Counted from the stretch's first letter, positions 54,127-63,702 are shown. The stretch is 64,000 nt of DNA from Winogradskyella helgolandensis (GCF_013404085.1 NZ_JABFHO010000001.1:1995001-2059000), one strand, 5' to 3'. Program-made: numbers and translations. Notes: a model not told the origin generated them from the letters alone.

Positions 54127-54629
54127 ACAAAGTTCCACAAAGAAGGCACAAAGCTCCACAAAGAAAATGACTCTTGAATGAAATTTTTATAGAATCACGC
54201 GTCGTATTCCTTTTTTAAGTGTGGTGACATGAAAGTTTAAAAGCAATCCTTATTTATAATTTCCAAGTTTTAAATAGGTTAAAACTTGTGCTAAATGAAC
54301 ATCAGAGAACGTTTCAATAGTTTTAATTTCTATGACTACTTTGTTTTCGACAAGTAAATCAATTCTATAACCATGATCCAACTTTATGTCTTTCTAAACA
54401 ATAGGTAATGTTTTTTCTTTTATAACAGCAAGACCTGCTTTCTTCAATTCATATAATAAACACTCTTGATAAGCTGATTCTAATAATCCTGATCCAAGTT
54501 GTTTATGCACTTCTATTGCACAGCCTAAAATGATATGTGATAATTTATTCTCATCCATAGGTTTAAAAGTATCGAATTAATTTTAAATACACTTCGGTGT
54601 CTTTTGTGCCTTCTTTGTGGAACTTTGTG
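54127..54629. repeat. 27-bp inverted repeats flanking the GxxExxY pseudogene
   Basis: 54127-54153 (CACAAAGTTCCACAAAGAAG... ) and 54603-54629 are perfect reverse complements over 27 bases. They enclose only the decayed GxxExxY gene, giving a 503-bp unit. Related, degenerate sequence occurs at 62270-62490. Confidence 0.85.
54187..54558 (-). pseudogene. GxxExxY protein gene, disrupted by two in-frame stops
   Basis: Translation of the minus strand reads MDENKLSHIILGCAIEVHKQ, then LGSGLLESAYQECLLYELKK (the GxxExxY motif), up to LPIV, a TAG stop (54394-54396), DIKLDHGYRIDLLVENKVVI, LTYLKLGNYK, a TAA stop (54250-54252) and a normal end KGIRRVIL. The two stops are at positions where family members have Tyr- and Leu-like residues, so it is a recently dead copy. 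Family role unknown; a PD-(D/E)XK-like nuclease fold has been suggested. Confidence 0.85.
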
Positions 54630-54638
54630 AAATAGCCA

Positions 54639-55337
54639 CTAAAAGAGCCTTGCCAAATAATCAAAATGCTCACCATCCATAACCTTTTCACACTTCAAAC
54701 CAACGGTTAAACACGCTGTTTTCAGCGTTTCAAAATCGAGATACAACCATTTCATAGGGGTTTCTTTTTCGGCTTTATATGACAGGAAATAATCTAATTC
54801 TCCAGGATAGCCTTGGTTGAGGTCTAGCCACATGCCTCCATCGTCATCTTCGTACATATAAGAAATATCAGAAGAGTCTATTAAAATTTGACCATCAGGA
54901 TTTAAAAGCGATTTCAAATGCTTCAAATAGTGAGCTACTTGTGATAATTCTTGAAAAATCCCTGTACCATTCATCAATAGTAAAATGGTATCAAAATGTT
55001 CGGTTTCTTCTAAAAGTGGTTTTAATTCAACATTTAATACACCACGTTTCATAGCGACTTCAACCGCACCTTTTGAACTGTCAATCGCTTTTATTGTAAC
55101 ATCTTTTTCTTGTAACCATAACGCATGACTTCCAGCTCCACAACCCACATCCAACACCTTTCCTTTTGATAATTGCAACGCGGTTTGTTCTAGTTTTGGC
55201 ATTTCAGAATAACTTCTAAATAAATAAGGAAGTGGTAAGGAGTCTTCATCTGAAATATTTGTAGATGTGATGATATCCTCAGAATATTTGCCATTCTGAT
55301 AATCTAATAATGCTTTTCCAAAGAGATCTTTACTCAT
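54639..55337 (-). CDS. Class I SAM-dependent methyltransferase
   Basis: 232 residues. Rossmann motif GKVLDVGCGAGSHALWLQ (about 59-76), acidic loop IKAIDSS and FDTILLLMNGTGIFQELSQ follow; family of SAM methyltransferases with small-molecule or protein targets. Substrate unknown. The N-terminus has SKDLFGKALLDYQNGKY like other flavobacterial members. Starts 71 bp from the divergent YkgJ-type gene. Confidence 0.9.
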   Translation of the reverse strand: MSKDLFGKALLDYQNGKYSEDIITSTNISDEDSLPLPYLFRSYSEMPKLEQTALQLSKGKVLDVGCGAGSHALWLQEKDVTIKAIDSSKGAVEVAMKRGVLNVELKPLLEETEHFDTILLLMNGTGIFQELSQVAHYLKHLKSLLNPDGQILIDSSDISYMYEDDDGGMWLDLNQGYPGELDYFLSYKAEKETPMKWLYLDFETLKTACLTVGLKCEKVMDGEHFDYLARLF

Positions 55338-55408
55338 AGTTATTCGTTAGTTCGAGTGATTTCCATTTTTATCGAAATTGTATCGAGAACTTTAATTAAA
55401 TTTGTTTT

Positions 55409-55903
55409 ATGCAAGATCAAATTAATAATCTTCCTAAGCTCGCCAAAGATAAGCATAAGGAGAATAAAACCTTTTTTACGAAGCTAAAAAAGAAACCGCC
55501 AAAGCAGTTGGATTATTTAATGCAAGAGTTGCATGAGGAGGAGTTTGAACGTACAGATTGTTTAGAATGCGCAAATTGTTGTAAAACAACAGGGCCTTTA
55601 TTTACGCCAAAAGATATTCAGCGGATTTCGAAGTTCTTTAAAATGAAAGAGCAGCAATTCATTGAAACGTATTTGCGCTTGGATGAAGAAAACGATTATG
55701 TATTACAATCCGTACCTTGTACATTTCTAGGATCGGATAATTACTGTTCAATTTATGACGTGCGACCAAAAGCATGCAGTGAATTTCCGCATACTGACCG
55801 AAAAAAGTTTCAGCAAATTTCTAATCTAACGTTGAAGAATGTCGCTATTTGTCCAGCAGCGTATAATATTGTAGAGGAAATGAAAAAGAGAATTCCGTTA
55901 TAA
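55409..55903 (+). CDS. YkgJ family cysteine-cluster protein
   Basis: 164 residues. Eight Cys in the family pattern: DCLECANCCKTTGPLFTP, then CTFLGSDNYCSIYDVRPKAC and a final C in NVAICPAAY. These probably bind zinc or an iron-sulphur cluster. Function unknown, cytoplasmic. Divergent from the methyltransferase. Confidence 0.92.
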   Translation: MQDQINNLPKLAKDKHKENKTFFTKLKKKPPKQLDYLMQELHEEEFERTDCLECANCCKTTGPLFTPKDIQRISKFFKMKEQQFIETYLRLDEENDYVLQSVPCTFLGSDNYCSIYDVRPKACSEFPHTDRKKFQQISNLTLKNVAICPAAYNIVEEMKKRIPL

Positions 55904-55956
55904 TAAGTCTGCCTTCGGAATAATTTTTGATGCTTAATTGAATTAAAAAAAAGACT

Positions 55957-56859
55957 ATGAATAAATTTATTATTAACGTTCTATTTCTATTATTTGCTTT
56001 CCATCTATCGCATTCTCAAGCATGGATGACCAATTTAGATATAGCTCAAAAACTAGCCTTAACTCAAAACAAAATGGTGTTGATGGTTTGGGAGGAAAGC
56101 ACCAAATATCCATATGGTGTATTAGCCAATGACGAGAATGGGAAAACTATTTATATAGAAAGTTTGTTTGAAAGTGAGGTTATAAGTCCTATAATCTGGG
56201 AGCATTTTGTACCCGTAATTGTTAGTGAGTATAAATATGCAGACTTATATGGTGAAATAAAGGATAAGCGATCACAAAAGTATATTAATAAGTTTAATGA
56301 TGATTCTATAAAAATTATGGATGTTAATGGTAACATTTTAAATGTGTCCAGTGATCCAGAGAGTTTTCAAAATATCACAACTATAATTAATAATTATGCT
56401 TTAAATACTGATTATGTTTCAACTGAGTTAATTGGTTATAAGACTCAAAGGGATTTCTATTCTTCATTTTATTTGGCTTCAAAATATTTTGACTTTTCAT
56501 TGTATATGAAAGATAAAATAAGATCAGAATTCATTGATTTAGGAATTATTTATTTAAATGAAGCTACAGGATTTATCGCCACGCAGCCAACCGAAGATCA
56601 ATTGGCGTTAACACAACGTGCAGCGCTTTTAGACCTTCAACAGTATTTAATTTTAAAACGACCAAAAAAGGTACTCAGACAATTAAAACGAATGGATGCT
56701 GAAGGCATAGAGCCAAATAATGAGTCGTTTGTAGCTTTTTTATATTATACGGCATATCAAATTTTAAACGATGTAACTAACGCAGCATTATGGGAATCTA
56801 AAATTTCTTCAGTAAATTTGAAGAAAGCGCAATTACTTATTAATTTGAATCGTAATTAA
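55957..56859 (+). CDS. Secreted protein with a thioredoxin-like N-terminal region
   Basis: 300 residues, signal peptide (cut near SHSQ|AWM). W-x3-LDIAQKLALTQNKMVLMVWEE at about 24-46 resembles the start of thioredoxin_7-like folds, but no CxxC is present, so no redox function is claimed. The C-terminal half is helical (about 170-300). It begins a block of three co-directional genes (lipocalin-like lipoprotein 12 bp later). Confidence 0.6.
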   Translation: MNKFIINVLFLLFAFHLSHSQAWMTNLDIAQKLALTQNKMVLMVWEESTKYPYGVLANDENGKTIYIESLFESEVISPIIWEHFVPVIVSEYKYADLYGEIKDKRSQKYINKFNDDSIKIMDVNGNILNVSSDPESFQNITTIINNYALNTDYVSTELIGYKTQRDFYSSFYLASKYFDFSLYMKDKIRSEFIDLGIIYLNEATGFIATQPTEDQLALTQRAALLDLQQYLILKRPKKVLRQLKRMDAEGIEPNNESFVAFLYYTAYQILNDVTNAALWESKISSVNLKKAQLLINLNRN

Positions 56860-56870
56860 GTTCTATAATA

Positions 56871-57314
56871 ATGAAAAAAACGACTATTCTGTTAGTGTTG
56901 GTATTTGTATTTAACTGTTCATCGGATGATGATAGTTCTACAAGTCTCGATTTAAATCTATTATATGGTCAATGGTATCGCGTAGGTTTGTGTCAAGAGC
57001 AAAATAGTTTGTTCTTAGATGCAGATGGAACCTATGAAAGTTTCAGATCAGGAGCTGTAGATTGTGATGATTCAGAACCAGATACTTATAAATTTACAGG
57101 AACCTATACCATAAATGGTAACTTTTATAGACCTAACGAGCTTACTCGCGAACTTATTATTGATGGTACAAACCTTACTGTTTTTGATTTTGAAGACCCT
57201 AACCTTAAGAGGGAGATAATTGAGCTGAACGAATCATCATTGGTTATTAAAACTTATATTGATAATGGCAATAATAGCATTGATTTACTAGGGGAATATT
57301 CATACGAGCATTAA
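56871..57314 (+). CDS. Lipocalin-like lipoprotein
   Basis: 147 residues. Lipoprotein signal (FVFNC, Cys 16) and SSDDDSS acidic run typical for surface-exposed flavobacterial lipoproteins. The body is a lipocalin_4-type beta barrel: LLYGQWYRVG, LFLDADGTYESF, YKFTGTYTINGN, NESSLVIKTY. Ligand unknown. The desaturase-family gene starts 2 bp after its stop. Confidence 0.78.
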   Translation: MKKTTILLVLVFVFNCSSDDDSSTSLDLNLLYGQWYRVGLCQEQNSLFLDADGTYESFRSGAVDCDDSEPDTYKFTGTYTINGNFYRPNELTRELIIDGTNLTVFDFEDPNLKREIIELNESSLVIKTYIDNGNNSIDLLGEYSYEH

Positions 57315-57316
57315 AT

Positions 57317-58160
57317 ATGGAAGATATTATCACATACTTTGAAACGATTCCTTCTTCTCATAGAAGTCTTATTCTTGTTGGAGGTCTTACTTTTTTCTGG
57401 TTATTAGAAGGAGGTATTCCATTATTTAAGTTTAAGTATAAAAAAATGGAGACATGCGGTTCCGAATCTGTTTTTTACGCTGACCACGATTATTATAAAT
57501 TTCGCCTTGGCGTTTTTATTGTTATGGATGTCAGATTGGGTAAGCGCAAATAATTTTGGAATTATAAACTGGTTGCCACCAATGCCGTTATGGTTATATG
57601 CTTTGCTAGGAGTTGTATTGCTCGATTTTTTTGGAGCGTATTTAGCTCATTATGTAGAGCATAGAGTAAAACCGCTTTGGATGGTGCACATCGTACATCA
57701 TACCGATCACAGTGTAGACACAACCACAGGAAATAGGCATCACCCAATAGAAAGTGTAATTCGGTTTTCATTTACGTTACTTGGTATTTTTATCGTTGGT
57801 ACGCCTATTGCTTTGGTGATGATTTATCAAGCGCTATCACTTATATTTACCCAGCTTACGCATGCCAATATTAAAATGCCAAAAGGTTTGGATAAAGCAT
57901 TAAGCTATGTTATTGTATCTCCGGATATGCATAAAATACATCATCATTATAGATTGCCATACACGGATTCTAACTTTGGGAATATCTTTAGTATATGGGA
58001 CCGGATTTTTGGAACCTACATGTACATGGAACGAGAAAATTTGATTTATGGAGTCGATGTGTTTCCGGATGAAGTTAAAAATGGAAACATCAAAGAGTTA
58101 CTTAAACAGCCATTCCAAAAATATGAAACACCAACACTTTCAACAGATGAAGAAATTTAG
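57317..58160 (+). pseudogene. Sterol desaturase/fatty-acid hydroxylase family gene with a one-base frameshift
   Basis: Translation starts MEDIITYFETIPSSHRSLIL and is normal up to KYKK, then leaves frame at a seven-A run (57440-57446). Removing one A restores KKWRHAVPNLFFTLTTI... and joins the frame that runs on to 58160. That second frame carries the diiron His motifs: HYVEHRVKPLWMVHIVHH, TGNRHHP and DMHKIHHHYRLPY. The enzyme would be a membrane-bound di-iron oxygenase for lipids. Whether the frameshift is a real mutation, a slippery-site product or a sequencing error cannot be told. The GDPD gene overlaps its end by 14 bp. Confidence 0.9.
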
Positions 58161-59022
58161 TGTATGTATTGTTTTAATACTACTATGTATGAGCTGCAAT
58201 TCTGAAAAACAAGTGGATATTCAAGGGCATAGAGGTTGTAGAGGTTTACTACCTGAGAATTCCTTGCCCGCTTTTGAAAAAGCGATTGATTTGGGAGTAA
58301 ACACCTTGGAATTAGATATCGTAATTTCTAAAGACCTTAAAATCGTGGTCTCTCATGAGCCTTATATGAATCCAGTGATTTGTTTAACTCCTAAAGGAGA
58401 CACCCTTCCCAATAATTCAGCAAAAGATTATAATTTATATAATATGAATTATGATGACATTAAACAATTTGATTGTGGCTCAAAATTTCATCCCACATAT
58501 CCTGAGCAAGAAAAACAAAAGACCTACAAACCGTTATTATCTAAAGTTTTCGATCTAGTAAAAGCCAAGAAATCAAATGTTAAGTTTAATATTGAAATTA
58601 AATCGGAAACTTCATATTATGGCATTTTTACGCCACAGCCAGAAGCGTACGTGAAATTGGTTTTAGATGAGATTGAGTTAAATGGCATGTTGAGCCGTGT
58701 GAATCTTCAATCTTTTGATGTAGAAATTATTAGAGAAATAAGAAAACAAGATCCTAGTATACACATTGCGCTGTTGGTAGATGAAGGTGAAGAAATTTGG
58801 AGCAAAATTTCACAATTAGATATGGACAAGCTACCTGAAATTATAAGTCCGTATTTTAAACTTTTAGATTCTATAAAGGTTAGAAATTTACAAGCTGAAA
58901 ATTTTAAAGTCATACCTTGGACGCTTAACGAGGAAGACGATATGAAACAAATGTTGTCTTGGCAAGTTGATGGTATTATTACAGATTACCCAAATAAGCT
59001 TATTGAAATTATTGAAAACTAG
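58147..59022 (+). CDS. ugpQ: Glycerophosphodiester phosphodiesterase lipoprotein
   Basis: 291 residues from ATG 58147 (MKKFSVCIVLILLCMSC, lipobox Cys 17); the frame is open to 58048 but the extension is the other reading of the desaturase end. GDPD TIM barrel with HRGCRGLLPENSLPAFEKA (catalytic His-Arg, Glu), LELDIVISKDLKIVVSHEPY (Asp and His) and FKVIPWTLNEEDDM near the end. It hydrolyses glycerophosphodiesters from membrane lipids. Overlaps the upstream gene by 14 bp. Confidence 0.93.
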   Translation: MKKFSVCIVLILLCMSCNSEKQVDIQGHRGCRGLLPENSLPAFEKAIDLGVNTLELDIVISKDLKIVVSHEPYMNPVICLTPKGDTLPNNSAKDYNLYNMNYDDIKQFDCGSKFHPTYPEQEKQKTYKPLLSKVFDLVKAKKSNVKFNIEIKSETSYYGIFTPQPEAYVKLVLDEIELNGMLSRVNLQSFDVEIIREIRKQDPSIHIALLVDEGEEIWSKISQLDMDKLPEIISPYFKLLDSIKVRNLQAENFKVIPWTLNEEDDMKQMLSWQVDGIITDYPNKLIEIIEN

Positions 59023-59027
59023 GTTGT

Positions 59028-59065
59028 TAACAGAATTTTTAGTAAAAATTACAGTTCCTCTGTTA
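59028..59065 (+). terminator. Nested hairpin after the GDPD gene
   Basis: Outer arms TAACAGA/TCTGTTA and inner arms ATTTTTA/TAAAAAT around G; no long T run follows, so termination is plausible only. Confidence 0.4.
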
Positions 59066-59155
59066 TTTATGTAGTTTGTGGATATTCTTATGAATTTGAC
59101 TTAAAATCGTGTTATGTTTAGTCGGGATTAATTACATATTGTTGAGTTATCACGC

Positions 59156-59617
59156 ATGTTGTGTAACTTAAATAATACGATTTTGAAAAATTTAATACGC
59201 ATTGGTCTCGTCATCATCCTCATTTTTTTATTAAGCTTTACACTTCAAGCACAAGAGCCGTTTGCTAAGCTGGAAAAAAACAGAAATGTTCAAGCAAAAG
59301 GTTTAATCCATGAATTAAACACTACAAAAGATACGCTTATCCTAAGGAGCGATAATAGCATTACATCCTTATATACCATAAATCAGGCATACGAACGTGA
59401 ACTCGATTTTAAAATTGATTCAATGTCATATAAGTTGCCATTACACAAATTATCTAAAGGCAAACATGTGTTTGTTGTAAGTCAATCACAAATAAAAATT
59501 GTATTTGTAGTATACCTATTACCGACTACTCCTAAAGAAGATTCAGAAGACCTTGACATTAGATATAAGGTTGGTATTAAAGAAACAGATATGAAAATTA
59601 CCATTTGTAACGGTTAG
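59156..59617 (+). CDS. Hypothetical exported protein
   Basis: 153 residues with a long N-terminal hydrophobic signal (cut near LQAQ|EPF). The rest: FAKLEKNRNVQAKGLIHELN, DTLILRSDNSITSLYTINQ, LPLHKLSKGKHVFVVSQSQIKIVFVVYLLP, beta-rich, no family recognised. Convergent with the NamZ-like gene, 2 bp apart. Confidence 0.68.
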   Translation: MLCNLNNTILKNLIRIGLVIILIFLLSFTLQAQEPFAKLEKNRNVQAKGLIHELNTTKDTLILRSDNSITSLYTINQAYERELDFKIDSMSYKLPLHKLSKGKHVFVVSQSQIKIVFVVYLLPTTPKEDSEDLDIRYKVGIKETDMKITICNG

Positions 59618-59619
59618 TG

Positions 59620-60900
59620 TTATTCGTAAATAAGATAATTACGTCTTGTCAACCTAAAAGCAGCAATACCATCTTGCCAAGTCTCCTTAATTTCAGCTTC
59701 ATTTAAACCCGCTTCAATCTGTTTTTGCAATGTTTCTGTCCCTGCTAATAGTGTAAAAAAGTCTGTGAAAAAAGCCTCTTTTGGTGCATTCTGTTTATTC
59801 TCATTGTAGAACTCTATTAGCCACTTAAAATTCAACCCATCTAAATGAGTATTCTCAGACAAATCATAACCATAACAGATTTTGTTTTCGTGTTTTGGAT
59901 ATTTTGCACCTTCATTTGGTTTCGGTGTAAATTCAAATGTTGAATTATCACGATTAAAAAATGGAGACCCAACTACTTGAAATTGTTTATCTGTACCGCG
60001 ACCAACGCTGACATTTGTACCTTCAAAAAAGCATAAACTCGAATATAAATTAATAGCAACATCATTAGGTAAATTAGGTGAGGGTTTTATAGGAAGGCTG
60101 TATCGTAAATTATGCTCATAATTCTTAACAGGAATAACACTTAAAGCACATGTAACTCCATTTTTTAACCACTTTTCTCCATTGATCATATTTGCATACT
60201 CACCAATTGTCATACCATGAACCACAGGAATTGGGTGCATACCAATAAAACTAGTATGCTCCATTTCTAAAATAGGACCATCAATATAATGTCCATTTGG
60301 GTTTGGTCTATCTAATATTACAACAGGAATATTTTGCTCTGCACAAGCTTCCATAACATAATGCAAACTAGAAATATAAGTGTAAAATCGCGCACCTACA
60401 TCTTGGATGTCAAATACTACAATATCTAGATCTTTCAGCTGTGCTGCACTCGGCTTTTTGTTTTTGCCATAAAGAGAAATAATAGGCAACCCAGTTTTGG
60501 TATCTAGACCATCTTTTACCAATTCACCAGCATCTGCAGTACCTCTAAACCCATGTTCTGGAGCAAATACTCGTTTTACATCAATATTTAAACTTAATAA
60601 AGAATCCACTAAATGCGTATGGCTGTCTTCATTGAAGACCACACTCGTTTGATTGGCAACCACACCAACACGCTTTCCTTTTAATAGAGGTAAATATAAT
60701 GCTGTTCTGTTAGCACCAACAATAGGTTTGTCTATTTCATTTGTTGCATGTAAAGTCCCAGAAAAGTCGTTTACCGCTAAAGTATCAAGCTTTGTGTTTC
60801 TTGCATCCTGTTTTACACTATTTCCACATGAAAATGTTACAGCGGAAATCCCAATAATTATAGAGAATAAAACTGTATTTTTGAAAACCTTTAAAAGCAT
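59620..60900 (-). CDS. NamZ-like exo-beta-N-acetylmuramidase (DUF1343) lipoprotein
   Basis: 426 residues. Lipoprotein signal (FSC, Cys about 25). Family blocks: LLKGKRVGVVANQTSVV, FAPEHGFRGTADAGELV, DIQDVGARFYTYISSLHYVMEAC, DRPNPNGHYIDGPIL and SVGRGTDKQFQVVGSP. NamZ removes terminal MurNAc from peptidoglycan fragments; members are common in Bacteroidota recycling. ATG 60900; the divergent permease gene starts 8 bp away, so the promoters overlap. Confidence 0.92.
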   Translation of the reverse strand: MLLKVFKNTVLFSIIIGISAVTFSCGNSVKQDARNTKLDTLAVNDFSGTLHATNEIDKPIVGANRTALYLPLLKGKRVGVVANQTSVVFNEDSHTHLVDSLLSLNIDVKRVFAPEHGFRGTADAGELVKDGLDTKTGLPIISLYGKNKKPSAAQLKDLDIVVFDIQDVGARFYTYISSLHYVMEACAEQNIPVVILDRPNPNGHYIDGPILEMEHTSFIGMHPIPVVHGMTIGEYANMINGEKWLKNGVTCALSVIPVKNYEHNLRYSLPIKPSPNLPNDVAINLYSSLCFFEGTNVSVGRGTDKQFQVVGSPFFNRDNSTFEFTPKPNEGAKYPKHENKICYGYDLSENTHLDGLNFKWLIEFYNENKQNAPKEAFFTDFFTLLAGTETLQKQIEAGLNEAEIKETWQDGIAAFRLTRRNYLIYE

Positions 60901-60908
60901 ATCTAAGA

Positions 60909-62141
60909 GTGAATTTCGAGTTATTTATAGCTAAACGCATAATTGGCAATAAAACGTATAAAAGTAGTGTATCGGCACCAATAATTAAAATTGGTATCGC
61001 AGCAATTGCAATTGGTATTATTGTAATGCTTATTGCTATTGCGACCGGAATTGGCTTGCAACAAAAGATTAGAGATAAAGTTGTGGCATTTAATGGTCAT
61101 ATAGAAATCACCAATTACGATACCAATGCTTCAGATGAATCACAGGTACCTATTTCTATCAATCAAGATTTTTATCCCAATTTTAAGGATGTTGAAGGTA
61201 TAAAACACATCCAAGGTGTTGCTCAAAAATTTGCTGTAATTAGAACTGAAACTGATTTTGAAGGAGTTGTTGTTAAAGGAGTTGGACCGGATTATAATTG
61301 GGATTATTTTGAAGAATTCTTAGTTGAAGGCCGCCTTCCAGATTATACAAAAGAACGCAACGAAGACATCCTTATCTCTAGTTATTTAGCCAATCGTTTA
61401 GGGTTTAATATTGGTGATAAATTTCAAACCTTGTTCGGGAATCCTTTAAATGACAGTCCTCGTATTATGAGTTTTGAAATTGTTGGGATTTATAATTCTG
61501 GTTTTCAAGAGCTCGATGAAAAATTTTGTATTGCAGATTTAAGACATGTGCAACGACTCAATAAATGGGAATCTGATCAAATAGGAAGTTTTGAAGTTTT
61601 TATTGATGATTTCTCGCAGATTGAAGAAAAGACGCTTGAGGTCTACAAAACAGTGCCATCCTTAATGAATGCAAGATCTATTACAAGAAAATACTACACA
61701 ATTTTTGAATGGATTAAGATTTTTGATAATAATACCTATGGCATTATTGCTATTATGATTATCGTTGCTGGCATCAACATGATTACGGCTTTACTCGTTT
61801 TAATTCTAGAGCGAACTCAAATGATAGGCATCCTAAAAGCCTTAGGAAGTTCAAATTGGACAATTAGAAAAGTCTTTCTTTATAATGCGTCTTACTTAAT
61901 AGGTTTAGGATTACTGTGGGGAAATGCGATAGGTTTAGGTCTCTTGTTTGCTCAGAAATATTTTAAACTATTTCCGCTAGATCCAGATACCTATTACGTT
62001 AATAATGCTCCCGTTTACATCAGTTGGGATTATATCATTATTTTAAACATTGGCACATTTGTAGCTTGTTTATTAATGCTATTAATTCCATCAATTATTA
62101 TTTCCAAAATTTCACCAGTTAAGGCGATTCGGTTTGATTAA
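60909..62141 (+). CDS. FtsX-like (LolC/LolE-type) ABC transporter permease
   Basis: 410 residues beginning at a GTG (MNFELFIAKRIIG). Four membrane helices (about 25-50, 275-300, 320-350 and 370-395) and a large periplasmic domain between the first two (MacB_PCD, about 55-250), the layout of FtsX/LolE permeases that help move lipoproteins or envelope substrates. The ATPase subunit is not adjacent. It starts 8 bp from the divergent NamZ gene. Confidence 0.9.
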   Translation: MNFELFIAKRIIGNKTYKSSVSAPIIKIGIAAIAIGIIVMLIAIATGIGLQQKIRDKVVAFNGHIEITNYDTNASDESQVPISINQDFYPNFKDVEGIKHIQGVAQKFAVIRTETDFEGVVVKGVGPDYNWDYFEEFLVEGRLPDYTKERNEDILISSYLANRLGFNIGDKFQTLFGNPLNDSPRIMSFEIVGIYNSGFQELDEKFCIADLRHVQRLNKWESDQIGSFEVFIDDFSQIEEKTLEVYKTVPSLMNARSITRKYYTIFEWIKIFDNNTYGIIAIMIIVAGINMITALLVLILERTQMIGILKALGSSNWTIRKVFLYNASYLIGLGLLWGNAIGLGLLFAQKYFKLFPLDPDTYYVNNAPVYISWDYIIILNIGTFVACLLMLLIPSIIISKISPVKAIRFD

Positions 62142-62665
62142 AAAGCACTTAGAGTTAGTTGATTGATTTTCGTTAAGACGTTTAAATTTTACAAAAAATG
62201 AACGGTGAGATTCTGTTTTTTTACCGATGCTTGTGAACATTTTTTATCCCATGCAAATTAGGATTTTTACGAGATTTTTTAATTAGAAGAATTAATCTGA
62301 ATTTTAATAAAAACTCTCCGTGAATCTTAGCGTATTCTCCATAAAATTCCGCGAAACAACTTAAGCTTTTAAACATTGTTTCTCAGCGCCTTTGCGTACA
62401 TTTTATAATCAAAATAATTTAGTTTATAATTTAAAACAATGGCTCTGTGAATCTTTGTGTTTTCTCTGTGGAACTCTGTGTAACAACTTCCTATTTTTAA
62501 TAACAAAACATTAATAATTTCAAAATTAGTAAAACGTAACATTTAACGTAACTTTGCACTTTCAAAAAAAGAACGATGAACCGAGCCTAATAAAAAAGGT
62601 TCAATAATTATAAGGTTATATTAAAGGACAACACATTTTACCTTTAAAAATAATAATAAACAGAA
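62142..62665. other. 524-bp intergenic region with degenerate CTTTGTGnAAC repeats
   Basis: Several related lines are seen: CTCTCCGTGAATCTTAGCG (62306-62324), TTCCGCGAAACAACTT (62348-62363), CTCAGCGCCTTTGCGTACAT (62382-62401), GGCTCTGTGAATCTTTGTGT (62442-62461) and CTCTGTGGAACTCTGTGTAA (62465-62484). They resemble the repeats that flank the GxxExxY pseudogene, so this may be a worn-out element. No coding frame is convincing. Confidence 0.55.
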
Positions 62666-63646
62666 ATGGAATACGTAGAAAATATATTAGGTACAATAGG
62701 TAATACACCATTAGTTAAAATGAATAAACTAGTGGAAGACTTACCTTGTTTAGTACTCGCTAAATACGAAACATTTAACCCAGGGAATTCTGTTAAAGAC
62801 CGCATGGCTTTGCAGATGATTGAAGATGCGGAAGCAGATGGTCGCCTAAAACCAGGAGGAACTATTATTGAAGGTACTTCAGGAAACACTGGCATGGGAT
62901 TAGCATTAGCAGCTATTGTAAAAGGTTACAAATGTATTTTTGTGATGGCAGATAAACAATCTAAAGAAAAGGTAGATATTATGCGTGCTGTAGGTGCAGA
63001 AGTTATTGTTTGTCCAACTGCAGTTGAACCAACAGACCCTAGAAGTTACTATTCAGTGTCGAAACGATTAGGTGAAGAAACACCAAACTCTTGGTATGTA
63101 AATCAATATGACAACCCAAGTAATACCAAAGCACATTACGAAAGTACAGGACCCGAAATATGGAAACAAACCGATGGTAAAATCACGCATTTTGTAGTTG
63201 GTGTTGGTACAGGAGGTACTATCTCTGGAGTTGGTAAATACCTAAAAGAACAAAATCCTAATATTAAAATTTGGGGAGTTGATACGTACGGTTCAGTATT
63301 TAAAAAATATCATGAAACAGGAATTTTTGATGAAAACGAAATTTATCCTTATGTAACCGAAGGTATCGGAGAAGATATTCTTCCAAAAAATGTAGACTTT
63401 AGTTTAATCGATGGTTTTACAAAAGTAACTGATAAAGATGCTTGTGTATATACACAACGTTTGGCAAAAGAAGAAGGTATGTTTTTAGGAAACTCTGCAG
63501 GTTCAGCAATAAAAGGAGTGTTGCAATTAAAAGAGCATTTTAAACCGGATGATGTGGTTGTGGTTTTATTTCATGATCACGGAAGTCGTTATGTTGGTAA
63601 AATGTTTAATGACGATTGGATGCGGGAAATGGGTTATATTGATTAA
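62666..63646 (+). CDS. cysM: PLP-dependent cysteine synthase
   Basis: 326 residues. O-acetylserine sulfhydrylase/cystathionine-beta-synthase fold. PLP lysine in NSVKDRMALQM (Lys about 44), phosphate loop EGTSGNTG (about 69-76), GVGTGGTISGVGKYL and FLGNSAGSAIKG. Makes cysteine from O-acetylserine and sulfide or thiosulfate. Longer C-terminal ending HDHGSRYVGKMFNDDWMREMG is typical of the CysM/CBS-like bacterial branch; CysK versus CysM versus CBS cannot be decided. A strong terminator follows. Confidence 0.92.
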   Translation: MEYVENILGTIGNTPLVKMNKLVEDLPCLVLAKYETFNPGNSVKDRMALQMIEDAEADGRLKPGGTIIEGTSGNTGMGLALAAIVKGYKCIFVMADKQSKEKVDIMRAVGAEVIVCPTAVEPTDPRSYYSVSKRLGEETPNSWYVNQYDNPSNTKAHYESTGPEIWKQTDGKITHFVVGVGTGGTISGVGKYLKEQNPNIKIWGVDTYGSVFKKYHETGIFDENEIYPYVTEGIGEDILPKNVDFSLIDGFTKVTDKDACVYTQRLAKEEGMFLGNSAGSAIKGVLQLKEHFKPDDVVVVLFHDHGSRYVGKMFNDDWMREMGYID

Positions 63647-63702
63647 TAAATTCTATATTTATTGGTCACTTAACAAAGTTGAAGTACTCATTATATAAAG
63701 AG

